From: Lysobacterales bacterium
GTDB taxonomy: Bacteria; Pseudomonadota; Gammaproteobacteria; Xanthomonadales; SZUA-36
NCBI GenBank assembly: GCA_021648045.1
Contig: JAKITM010000071.1
Span: forward strand, 1-11,634
Reading direction: 5' to 3'
DNA length: 11,634 bases
The stretch's first letter is position 1, and the number at the start of each line of letters is the position of its first letter. Positions 1 to 6,755 of this stretch are shown here, one piece after another. The notes under the pieces are model-generated. The model saw only the letters and a list, made by a program, of their open reading frames with translations. It had not been told where the DNA came from and did no database searches. The translations under genes were made by a program, and so were the position numbers.

Positions 1-80
1 TCAGCGAACAACCGAATGGTCTGTTCCCGATTGTGTTGCTGCACTTCGGTGCTGCGCTTTCTGGCATCTGTTCTAAGCAT
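1..80 (-). CDS. N-terminal fragment of an unidentified protein, cut by the left edge
   Basis: An ATG at position 80 on the minus strand opens a frame that stays open for 26 codons to the window edge, reading MLRTDARKRSTEVQQHNR and then EQTIRLFA. The piece is basic and helix-like, which would suit the start of a DNA-binding regulator (ROK or TetR type), but it is too short to assign and I do not claim a family. No normal Shine-Dalgarno fits, because GGAG lies only one base from the ATG. A perfect extended -10 element (88-96) would place the transcript start at about position 80-81, so the message would be leaderless if both calls are right. The gene is divergent from the S46 peptidase gene. 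Confidence 0.45.
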   Translation of the reverse strand, partial: MLRTDARKRSTEVQQHNREQTIRLFA

Positions 81-87
81 GCTCCCG

Positions 88-96
88 ATTATAACA
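88..96 (-). promoter_or_regulatory. Extended -10 promoter element for the left-edge gene
   Basis: On the minus strand this reads TGTTATAAT, an exact match to the extended -10 consensus TGnTATAAT. No good -35 is seen 16-18 bases upstream, which is common for extended -10 promoters. The predicted start of transcription coincides with the ATG at position 80. Confidence 0.45.
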
Positions 97-117
97 TCTT
101 GGGTATTTGAATGCTAG

Positions 118-148
118 GTTAATATATGTTGACCGGCACTATATTAAC
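118..148. repeat. 9-bp perfect inverted repeat, operator-like
   Basis: GTTAATATA at 118-126 is matched exactly by TATATTAAC at 140-148, with a 13-base spacer. The arm centres are 22 bp apart, about two helical turns, so a dimeric regulator could contact both arms on one DNA face. The repeat lies just upstream of the -35 region of the left-edge gene and overlaps a possible rightward promoter at 129-157. No T-run follows either arm, so a terminator is unlikely. Binding is inferred, not shown. Confidence 0.45.
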
Positions 149-157
149 AAACATAGT
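129..157 (+). promoter_or_regulatory. Possible sigma-70 promoter toward the S46 peptidase gene
   Basis: TTGACC (129-134) is separated by 17 bases from CATAGT (152-157). These match five and four of six consensus positions. The right arm of the inverted repeat at 118-148 lies inside the spacer, so a protein bound there could block the promoter. The untranslated leader to position 350 would be about 185 bases. The element at 269-277 is an alternative closer to the gene. Confidence 0.3.
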
Positions 158-268
158 GGATGAGGTGCATGCCAACTGCTTAACTAAAAACACCCTTCAA
201 TGGTCCGCTGTGTTAATACGCTGTTTCAGGCAACGAACTTTAAAATTCTGATGATTCGGAGAAATATT

Positions 269-277
269 TGATATAAT
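269..277 (+). promoter_or_regulatory. Extended -10 promoter element upstream of the S46 peptidase gene
   Basis: The sequence TGATATAAT matches TGnTATAAT exactly. No recognisable -35 is present. Transcription would start near 284 and give a leader of about 66 bases. The direct repeat at 285-305 begins at that predicted start. I consider this the best promoter candidate for the peptidase gene. Confidence 0.45.
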
Positions 278-284
278 TTCACCT

Positions 285-305
285 AATGTTCTCTCAATGT
301 TCTCT
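285..305 (+). repeat. Tandem 10-bp direct repeat with 11-bp period
   Basis: AATGTTCTCT occurs at 285-294 and again at 296-305, separated by a single C. The 11-bp period is about one helical turn. The pair lies right after the extended -10 element at 269-277 and before the Shine-Dalgarno AGGAAA at 339-344. It could be a regulator site or an RNA element in the leader, or a chance duplication. Confidence 0.5.
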
Positions 306-349
306 TAAGACTCAGCATTCCCCGACCAAATATTAGCTAGGAAATTATT

Positions 350-2533
350 ATGATTAAGCGCTCCAAATTACTTCCCACAGTTTTATTAGCTCTTTGTTAC
401 AGTTTCGCAAGCACTACAGTATCTGCAGATGAAGGCATGTGGCAACCCCATCAATTACCCGAAATTGCAGAGCAGCTAAAAGCCGCCGGTTTAGAGTTGG
501 AACCTGAGTCCCTAACTGATTTAACCGGCTTCCCGATGGGAGCAATCGTGAGTACAGGCGGTTGTACCGCTTCATTTGTTTCACCGCAGGGACTTATTGC
601 CACCAATCACCACTGTATCTATGGTTCGATTCAATACAATTCGACTGAAGATAATAATTTATTGAAAAATGGCTTCCTGGCAAAATCACTAGATCAAGAG
701 CTCCAGGCGACTCCGGGCAGCCGGATTTATGTCACCGAAGAAATTGTTAAGGTAAGTGCGGATATAGTTGGTGACCTAGGCGTGAAGATAAGCGGCATAG
801 AACGCTTTAAAACTATCGACAAGAACCGTAAAGCTCTGGTTGCTGAATGTGAATATGACAAACGCTACCGCTGCCGGGTGGTTAGTTTTCATGGCGGCAT
901 GGAGTACTTCCTGTTCAAGCAATTAATGCTTCGCGATATCCGCATGGTTTATGCACCGGCCACAAGTATTGGTAAGTACGGTGGCGATATCGACAACTGG
1001 ATGTGGCCGCGACATACCGGCGACTTTGGCTTCTACCGTGCCTATGTAGGCAAAGACGGGTTACCGGCTGACTATAGTGAAGATAATGTTCCATACAAGC
1101 CTAAACATTTTTTAAAGATAAGTGCCAGCGGTCTCAGCGCGGGTGATTACATTATGGTGCTAGGCTATCCTGGCCGAACTAACCGTTATAGAACCTCCAC
1201 AGAAGTAAAAAATAACTTTACTTGGACCTACCCTGCCGCCAAAGCATACCGTGAAGAATACATCGATATTATCAAGGCAAATTCAGCTGAAGGTAGTGAT
1301 GCTCGAATAAAATACGCAGGTACACTTGCCGGCCTTGCCAACTATGCTAAAAACTATGGCAGCATGATCACCAGCTATAACAAAGGCAGCACCCAACAGC
1401 GCAAAGACCAAATGGAAAAAGATTTGGCGGGCTGGGTTGCTGAATTACCTGCGCGATCGGAAAAGTATGCAAGCTCGCTGCAAGGGCTTAGTGGTTTAAT
1501 TCTGCAAAGCCAGGAGAATAAGGAGCGTGATTTAGTCATATCTTACATGGCTAGAACCACCATGATGAGTACTGCCCTTGCTTTGTATAAACTTGCGAAT
1601 GAATCACAAAAACCTGACCTGGAACGCGACCAGGGATATCAGCAGCGCGACCTTGCGCGCTTTGAACAGCGCATGAAAAGCATTAACCGCCGTTACGATA
1701 GTGATATTGATAAAGCCGTGTTATTACACTTCATTAAACACTACACCACTATTCCGCAAGCACAAAAAATCAAATCATTGGATAAGTTTTTTGCACTTAA
1801 CAATGAAGTCGACAATGGTGCATTGCAAAAACTACTGGATAGCATGTATACCAATACAAAGCTTGGTGATGAAGAAACACGCCTCCAATGGATGAAAAAA
1901 TCCCTGACAGAATTTAAACAGAGTAACGACCCGTTCATCCAGTTAGCGGTAGCGACATACAAGGAAAGAGAAGCCATCAGTGATAGCGGTGACGCGCTTT
2001 CCGGGGATATTCAGGCTTTTCGACCCAAGTACATGGAAGCTTTAATTGCCTATTACAAAAGCATCGGAAAAGCGGTTTATGCCGATGCCAACTCTACTCT
2101 TCGAATCACATACGGCAATGTAAAGTCCTATTCACCTGAGGACGGTATGTTGGCCCTACCCTTCACTACACTTGAGGGCGTAGCGGCGAAACACACGGGC
2201 GAGAAACCGTTTAATGCACCCGACAAACAGATGGATCTAATTAAACAAAAGCATTATGGAAAATATCTGAGCAAAAGCCTGGATTCAGTACCAGTTAACT
2301 ACCTCGGAACACTCGACATTACCGGCGGTAACTCAGGCTCACCGACGCTGAATGCACGGGCTGAATTTGTCGGCCTAGCATTTGATGGCGTTTATGAAAG
2401 CATTATTGGCGACTGGGATTATGACGAGCAACTCAACCGTTCAATCAGTGTTGATTCGCGTTACATGTTATGGGTAATGGAATATATTGATGGCGCTGAT
2501 AATTTGATTAAAGAAATGGAAATTATTCGTTAG
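350..2533 (+). CDS. S46 family dipeptidyl-peptidase, DPP7-like (secreted serine peptidase)
   Basis: This 727-residue protein is full length for family S46, exopeptidases that remove dipeptides from the N-terminus of peptides. Residues 1-26 form a signal peptide ending VSA before DEG, so it acts in the periplasm or at the envelope. The catalytic triad is H88 (in TNHHC), D225 (in WPRHTGDF) and S662 (in GGNSGSP). N216 and W217 (in DNWMW), N331 and D679 match the residues that hold the substrate N-terminus in characterised DAP BII. Spacing between these residues agrees with DAP BII exactly, as I recall its numbering. The position that is Arg673 in DPP11 (acidic P1) is Gly680 here, in FDG, which indicates a DPP7-like preference for hydrophobic P1 residues. 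The Shine-Dalgarno AGGAAA lies five bases before the ATG. The gene is alone in its transcription unit and ends before a hairpin terminator at 2577-2603. Confidence 0.95.
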   Translation: MIKRSKLLPTVLLALCYSFASTTVSADEGMWQPHQLPEIAEQLKAAGLELEPESLTDLTGFPMGAIVSTGGCTASFVSPQGLIATNHHCIYGSIQYNSTEDNNLLKNGFLAKSLDQELQATPGSRIYVTEEIVKVSADIVGDLGVKISGIERFKTIDKNRKALVAECEYDKRYRCRVVSFHGGMEYFLFKQLMLRDIRMVYAPATSIGKYGGDIDNWMWPRHTGDFGFYRAYVGKDGLPADYSEDNVPYKPKHFLKISASGLSAGDYIMVLGYPGRTNRYRTSTEVKNNFTWTYPAAKAYREEYIDIIKANSAEGSDARIKYAGTLAGLANYAKNYGSMITSYNKGSTQQRKDQMEKDLAGWVAELPARSEKYASSLQGLSGLILQSQENKERDLVISYMARTTMMSTALALYKLANESQKPDLERDQGYQQRDLARFEQRMKSINRRYDSDIDKAVLLHFIKHYTTIPQAQKIKSLDKFFALNNEVDNGALQKLLDSMYTNTKLGDEETRLQWMKKSLTEFKQSNDPFIQLAVATYKEREAISDSGDALSGDIQAFRPKYMEALIAYYKSIGKAVYADANSTLRITYGNVKSYSPEDGMLALPFTTLEGVAAKHTGEKPFNAPDKQMDLIKQKHYGKYLSKSLDSVPVNYLGTLDITGGNSGSPTLNARAEFVGLAFDGVYESIIGDWDYDEQLNRSISVDSRYMLWVMEYIDGADNLIKEMEIIR

Positions 2534-2576
2534 ATAAACCTGACTAAGGTTTTATTTGAACTTACAACACTTCTGA

Positions 2577-2603
2577 AAAACCCTGGGGATAGCCCGGGGT
2601 TTT
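2577..2603. terminator. Bidirectional intrinsic terminator between convergent genes
   Basis: An 11-bp stem pairs 2577-2587 with 2593-2603 around the loop GATAG, with one G-T pair. The outer part of the stem is AAAA on one side and TTTT on the other, giving a U-rich tail on either strand (five U on the minus strand). It would end the S46 transcript and also readthrough from the leftward surE-nlpD unit. A shorter GGGGTT/AACCCC hairpin at 2650-2665 has no T-run and is not called. Confidence 0.75.
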
Positions 2604-2694
2604 GCGACAGCTCCAGCTCACACTGATGTGTCCCTTTGGTAAAGATATTGGGGTTAAGAAACCCCGTGACTGTACTAATAACTATAAACTGAGT

Positions 2695-3653
2695 TTAGTC
2701 TTTTGGCAGAACCCTTAGCAACTGCCCGTTGTCACTGTCAGTAAGCAAATACAGATAACCATCCGGCCCTGCCTTAACTTCGCGGATTCGTTGTTCTAAT
2801 TCTGTAAATAGAATTTCCTGCGACTTTACCCTGCCCTGCTCCATCACCAATCTACGCACACTTTTTTCAACCAGCGTGGCAACAAACAAATTGCCTTGCC
2901 ATTGCGGGAAAACATCCCCTGTATATTCACAAAATCCGGAAGGAGCAATCGAGGGTGACCAATAAACAATCGGTTGTTGCATCCCTGCAGCCTTAGTATA
3001 AGGACTGACATAGGCGCCGGAATAATCAATTCCATAACTAATGGCTGGCCAACCGTAATTTTGGCCAACTTCCATCTTATTCAACTCATCACCACCCTTA
3101 GGCCCGTGCTCATGCAACCAAACTGTGCCATCAGCAGATACCAGTAAACCTTGGGGATTACGATGCCCAATAGTCCAAATTTCAGGCAAGGCATCCTTCT
3201 TAGCTACAAATGGATTATTGCCAGGTACCGTGCCATCACGGTGAATGCGTATTATTTTTCCGAAATGGGTATTTAGTGATTGTGCCTTTTCACGATAATC
3301 AAAACCATCACCTACTGTAATCAATAAACTCCGATCCGGCAGGAGTGCTAACCTGCCACCAAAGTGATACGGGGTTTGATAGGCAGTCGAAGTGAAAATT
3401 GTTTTTACTTCTTCAAGCTATTGTCATGCAAGCGCGCACTGATAACCTTAAGCGTATTGTTTTTATTATTGCGGGCTACCAAGGAAATATAAACCCGTTG
3501 ATTATTTTGAAATTCAGAGTCAAGAATAATATCCAGCAGGCCGCCTTGGCCACCAGAAAATGATGCAGGCAAGTTTTTGATCGGTTCTGGCAGGAGCTTT
3601 CCCTGGTGTATTCGTCGCAATTGACCCGTGCGTTCGGTAATCAGCGGCAAGAA
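2695..3653 (-). pseudogene. Decayed PQQ-dependent sugar dehydrogenase (N-terminus lost, frameshifted)
   Basis: Translation gives long blocks typical of soluble quinoprotein sugar dehydrogenases (YliI/Asd type): LITERTGQLRRI and GGQGGLLDIILD near the start, then HFGGRL, VGDGFDY, GHRNPQGL, EHGPKGGDELN, NYGWP and PSIAPSGF. The natural C-terminus (YLYLLTDSDNGQLLR) is intact. Two lesions are visible. First, an in-frame TAA lies at 3654-3656 and the family's signal peptide and first few tens of residues are missing, so the homology starts 20 bases after the nlpD stop with no ATG. Second, the frame is lost at about 3414-3419: one frame reads HDNSLKK-stop, while the neighbouring frame continues LEEVKTIF and joins the rest. 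One missing base restores a continuous protein. No start codon or export signal remains, so I infer a non-functional remnant cotranscribed behind nlpD. A sequencing error could explain the frameshift but not the missing N-terminus. Confidence 0.85.
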
Positions 3654-3669
3654 TTAGCAATAAGAATTA
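3649..3669. repeat. 8-bp direct repeat at the nlpD/pseudogene junction
   Basis: AAGAATTA occurs at 3649-3656 and 3662-3669 (plus strand), 13 bases apart. The two copies lie exactly where sugar dehydrogenase homology stops and just after the nlpD stop codon. Short repeats like this are often left at deletion joints, so the pair may mark the rearrangement that removed the dehydrogenase N-terminus. Chance is possible because the stretch is AT-rich. Confidence 0.4.
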
Positions 3670-3673
3670 TTAA

Positions 3674-4543
3674 TTAGCGCCTTGGAAGGTATTGCCGTGG
3701 ATTCACTGGCTTGCCGTTGGCACGGATTTCAAAATGAAGCTTAATCCGGCCGTTATCACCACGACCCATTTCAGCAATTTTTTGACCGGCGCGAATGCTA
3801 TCGCCTTCCGCTACCAAGCGCACCCGATTGTGGGCATACGCCGATAGAAAGCGGTCGTTGTGTTTGATGATAATAAGTTCGCCATAACCTAACAAACCAT
3901 TACCGCTATAGACCACACTACCACTGGCTGCGGCACGAATAGCCTGGCCTTCTTTACCGGCGATATCCAAACCACTACGGGTGGGGTCGCCAGCCAGATA
4001 GGTTTCAATAACTGTACCGTTGGTTGGCCATTGCCAATGAACCTTGCTTCGCCCTGATGCCGCGCTGCTTTTTGCAGGCGCTGGTTTAGCCGTGCTTTTT
4101 TTCGCTACTGGTTTACTGCTGTTAACACTTGCCGCCTTTGTTGATTTTGGTGCTGATTGTGATACTGACTTGGTCGCCGGTTTTACGGCTACCCTATCCA
4201 CTGATTTAGGTTTCAACGGCCGGGTTGTCACTGTAGATGACTTTTTGAATGCTTTTTGCCCGGACTGTAAATGCAGCTTCTGTCCGGGATAGATGGTGTA
4301 CGGTTTTTTTATCTGATTCCAACTGGCAATACTGTGGTAATCAAGACCATAACGGAAGCCGACTGTATAGAGTGAGTCACCGCGTTTGACGGTATAAATT
4401 GTCGGTTGTGTCTTAGCAACTGATGACGGAGCGGGTAGCTTGCTCATGCTGCGTTCTTCAACTGGGGCGGCCCAGCGATTACTGCAAGCTGTTGTCAGCA
4501 GTGCAACTGAACAAATAAGTAGAATAAGGCGATTATTCAACAT
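3674..4543 (-). CDS. nlpD: NlpD-like lipoprotein, LysM plus degenerate LytM/M23 domain (amidase activator)
   Basis: The 289-residue protein starts with a lipoprotein signal ending LLTTAC, so Cys20 should be acylated. A LysM peptidoglycan-binding domain covers about 49-92, from IYTVKRGDSL to YPGQKLHL. A Lys/Ala/Ser/Pro-rich linker covers about 93-168 and a LytM/M23 domain about 170-287. The zinc ligands of active M23 enzymes are damaged: the usual HxGxD is R189-S-G-L-D193, and the first His of HxH is K268 (KLH). H238 and H270 remain. This is the pattern of NlpD/EnvC proteins, which do not cut peptidoglycan but activate division amidases such as AmiC. The gene follows yqaA by 14 bases in the surE unit. 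In many gammaproteobacteria rpoS follows nlpD and is transcribed partly from inside it, but here a broken sugar dehydrogenase follows. Confidence 0.9.
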   Translation of the reverse strand: MLNNRLILLICSVALLTTACSNRWAAPVEERSMSKLPAPSSVAKTQPTIYTVKRGDSLYTVGFRYGLDYHSIASWNQIKKPYTIYPGQKLHLQSGQKAFKKSSTVTTRPLKPKSVDRVAVKPATKSVSQSAPKSTKAASVNSSKPVAKKSTAKPAPAKSSAASGRSKVHWQWPTNGTVIETYLAGDPTRSGLDIAGKEGQAIRAAASGSVVYSGNGLLGYGELIIIKHNDRFLSAYAHNRVRLVAEGDSIRAGQKIAEMGRGDNGRIKLHFEIRANGKPVNPRQYLPRR

Positions 4544-4557
4544 AGGATATCTTAGCC

Positions 4558-5136
4558 TTAGTAATTAAATATCAAATAGGCGATGATTAAAACCACAGCA
4601 ACAACCACACCCCAGCCCAGCCAGTCTACCCAGCGCCGGATATGGCCGGCAGCAGACTCACCCCATATACGAATAATAGCAGCCTCCAGGTAAAAACGCC
4701 CGCCGCGTCCCACAACCGAACCACCAAGGAAGAGGAAAAATGGCATGCCAATGACACCCGCCGCAACGGTAAAGACTTTATACGGAATCGGGGTGAATCC
4801 AGCCACTAGAATAACCCAGAAACCCCAACGATTAAACGCCTCATTTGCCTGTAAAAAGGCAGGATAATAACTGGATGTTTCCAACCAGTGGGAAAATAGA
4901 TCAAAGCCCCAACGCCCTAGCATGTAACCGAATATCCCTCCCAAAACTGAAGCCATAGTGCAAATAAATGCGTATTGCCAAGCCTTAGCAGGCTTGGCAA
5001 CTAACATCGGCAGGAGCATGACATCCGGTGGAATAGGAAAAAAAATGGCTTCAGTAAAGCTCAAGCCGGCAAGGTAGCGAGGAGCCTGCCGGTGCCCCGA
5101 CAGCTTGAGTGTCCAGTCGTAAAGTTTTTTAAACAT
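4558..5136 (-). CDS. yqaA: YqaA-type DedA-family (VTT domain) inner-membrane protein
   Basis: This 192-residue membrane protein has hydrophobic segments at about 22-46, 54-78, 105-143 and 172-191. Characteristic DedA/YqaA motifs are present: E29 followed by FFPIPPDVMLLP (32-43), GYMLGRWGFDLF (70-81) and the re-entrant motif TPIPYKVFTVAAG (115-127) with a downstream arginine cluster (R144, R147). DedA proteins are linked to lipid-carrier or phospholipid flipping and to membrane potential. The specific role of the YqaA branch is not settled. It lies 24 bases after pcm and 14 before nlpD, in the same transcription unit, a position YqaA-like genes hold in several relatives. Confidence 0.85.
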   Translation of the reverse strand: MFKKLYDWTLKLSGHRQAPRYLAGLSFTEAIFFPIPPDVMLLPMLVAKPAKAWQYAFICTMASVLGGIFGYMLGRWGFDLFSHWLETSSYYPAFLQANEAFNRWGFWVILVAGFTPIPYKVFTVAAGVIGMPFFLFLGGSVVGRGGRFYLEAAIIRIWGESAAGHIRRWVDWLGWGVVVAVVLIIAYLIFNY

Positions 5137-5160
5137 CGCTAAAATTCAACATAAGCATAC

Positions 5161-5829
5161 TCAACTGAGCCCACTCAATAAGGGTACAAAACTGACATCA
5201 CAAAGTTCTTCACGCTTGAAATCATCAGCCTGGCGAGTATATTTTACCAGTCGTTGACTTATTGCATCTCCAAGTGGTGCAATAAGGCATGCGCCATCAG
5301 CCAGTTGATCTAATAAATCCTCTTCCAGTTCAGTTCCGGCGGCAGTTAAAATTATCGCATCAAATGGTGCTTGCGTGGGCCAACCCAGCCTGCCATCTGC
5401 ATGGCGAGTGTATATATTTCGCTGCGCGGTACGGTGGAATTTACGCCGAGCTTCCCGTAATAGTTTTTCAATTCGTTCTACGCTAAACACCTGTGATACC
5501 AATTGCGCCAATACCGCCGCCTGATAGCCTGAGCCGGTGCCAACTTCCAGTACTTTTTTAGGAATGCCGTTTTTTAGTAATTCCTGTGTCATCAGCGCCA
5601 CAATATAGGGCTGTGAAATGGTCTGGCCTAAACCGATAGGCAAGGCGGTGTCTTCATAGGCGCGCGAGGATAAGGCCTCATCTACATACAAGTGCCTAGG
5701 TACATCGGCAATAGCCTGTAATACCCGTTTATCACTAATGCCTTTTTCCCGTAAACGCAGCACCAGTTTGTTGCGGGTTGCTTGAGATGTCATCCCCTGT
5801 CCATGGATGGTGGCATGCTGATGTTGCAT
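5161..5829 (-). CDS. pcm: Protein-L-isoaspartate O-methyltransferase
   Basis: The enzyme uses S-adenosylmethionine to methylate abnormal L-isoaspartyl residues and so starts their repair in aged proteins. The 222-residue product has the family signature GQTISQPYIVALMT (68-81), the SAM-binding motif VLEVGTGSGYQ (93-103), the acidic second motif FSVERIEKL (116-124) and the C-terminal VSFVPLLSG. The start at 5829 overlaps the surE stop by one base (TAATG), which suggests translational coupling, with GAGGG upstream inside surE. An internal ATG at 5793 (MTSQATRNK) aligns better with the E. coli start, but its AGGGG touches the ATG with no spacing. The true start may be either one. Confidence 0.95.
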   Translation of the reverse strand: MQHQHATIHGQGMTSQATRNKLVLRLREKGISDKRVLQAIADVPRHLYVDEALSSRAYEDTALPIGLGQTISQPYIVALMTQELLKNGIPKKVLEVGTGSGYQAAVLAQLVSQVFSVERIEKLLREARRKFHRTAQRNIYTRHADGRLGWPTQAPFDAIILTAAGTELEEDLLDQLADGACLIAPLGDAISQRLVKYTRQADDFKREELCDVSFVPLLSGLS

Positions 5830-6599
5830 TATTTTTTAGCACCCTCGGGCTGCAGGCTGCCAATCCAGTTGGCAACCTGTTCCAGAGCCTGATAACGGGT
5901 TAAATCGACATGAATAGGCGTTATTGATATATACCCACGACTCACAGCATCAAAATCAGTTCCTGGGCCGGAATCTTCTTCCTTGCCGGGACCGCCTATC
6001 CAGTAATGCAAGCGACCGCGCGGATCCTGCATGGGGATGGCGGCTTCGGCTCGATGCCGATGGCCAAGGCGGGTGACTTCAAAGCCTTGGATTTCTTCCC
6101 AGGGCAAATTCGGTACATTTACATTCAAAATGGTATCGGCTGGCAAGGGATCCTGGCGTAGCTTTTCTACTATCAAGGCTGCCGCCTCAGCCGCTGTTTT
6201 AAAGTGCTGCTCACCTGAGCTCCATAACAGTGATATAGCTAGTGCGGGTAGCCCGAGAAAGCGCCCTTCCATAGCCGCGGCAACCGTGCCGGAATAAAGC
6301 ACATCATCGCCGAGATTAGCCCCATGGTTAATTCCGGAAACTACCATATCAGGGTCCTTATCCAGCATCCCGGTTAAAGCAATATGTACGCAATCTGTGG
6401 GCGTGCCAGATAATTTAAACTGGTTATCAGCCATTTTTGTAACCCGGATTGGGCCATCGAGTGTCAGCGAATTACTGGCACCGCTGCGATTCGAGCTTGG
6501 CGCCACTATAGTCACTGTGGCAAATTGAGATAGACGCTCAGAAAGTGTCTGAATACCGCTTGCGTGAAAACCATCATCGTTGCTTACTAAAAGATACAT
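5829..6599 (-). CDS. surE: 5'/3'-nucleotidase (survival protein E)
   Basis: SurE is a metal-dependent phosphatase acting on nucleoside 5'- and 3'-monophosphates, linked to stationary-phase survival. I chose the ATG at 6599, which gives 256 residues, the normal family length, and begins MYLLVSNDDG with the metal-binding D8-D9 at canonical positions. A longer frame from 6701 adds 34 residues unrelated to the family. S39 (in NRSG) and N91 (in SGINHGANLGDDV) complete the metal site. The motif LYSGTVAAAMEG (101-112) is also typical. The Shine-Dalgarno is poor. It is the first gene of the leftward surE-pcm-yqaA-nlpD unit. In Pseudomonas truD and ispF precede surE, but here the divergent smrB gene takes that place. 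Confidence 0.95.
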   Translation of the reverse strand: MYLLVSNDDGFHASGIQTLSERLSQFATVTIVAPSSNRSGASNSLTLDGPIRVTKMADNQFKLSGTPTDCVHIALTGMLDKDPDMVVSGINHGANLGDDVLYSGTVAAAMEGRFLGLPALAISLLWSSGEQHFKTAAEAAALIVEKLRQDPLPADTILNVNVPNLPWEEIQGFEVTRLGHRHRAEAAIPMQDPRGRLHYWIGGPGKEEDSGPGTDFDAVSRGYISITPIHVDLTRYQALEQVANWIGSLQPEGAKK

Positions 6600-6711
6600 A
6601 CCGGGGATATTCTTCGCTATTATTTGACTGCTAACTATACCTGAAACATGCCTTGATAGCCGGTTTATTAGCGCCTTGCCTGCATTTCCAATGCACCTCA
6701 ACTACAGAAGC

Positions 6712-6720
6712 TGATATGCT
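6712..6720 (+). promoter_or_regulatory. Possible extended -10 promoter for smrB in the surE/smrB divergent region
   Basis: The sequence TGATATGCT resembles an extended -10 (TGnTATAAT, with two mismatches) and would start transcription about 29 bases before the smrB ATG. No good -35 is present. The 156-base divergent region 6600-6755 also holds a small dyad, TGCATT-TCC-AATGCA (6681-6695), which could be a shared regulator site. For surE I see only a TATAGT (minus strand, 6634-6639) without a good -35. Confidence 0.25.
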
Positions 6721-6755
6721 ATCAACCCCTCGATTTCACTCTTGCAAGCACCTGG

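Noticed and set aside
2650..2665. GGGGTT/AACCCC hairpin as a second terminator
   Set aside because: The 6-bp stem has no T-run on either strand, and the hairpin at 2577-2603 already serves both directions.
4044..4292. An 82-codon plus-strand frame opposite nlpD
   Set aside because: It is the reverse strand of the Lys/Ala-rich NlpD linker, with Ala/Leu-rich low-complexity translation and no ribosome site or homology.
3674..4543. NlpD as an active M23 endopeptidase
   Set aside because: Two of the metal-ligand positions are Arg189 and Lys268, which fits the non-catalytic amidase activators instead.
6600..6701. A 34-residue N-terminal extension of SurE
   Set aside because: The added residues do not resemble SurE, and the start at 6599 gives the canonical MYLLVSNDDG and normal length.
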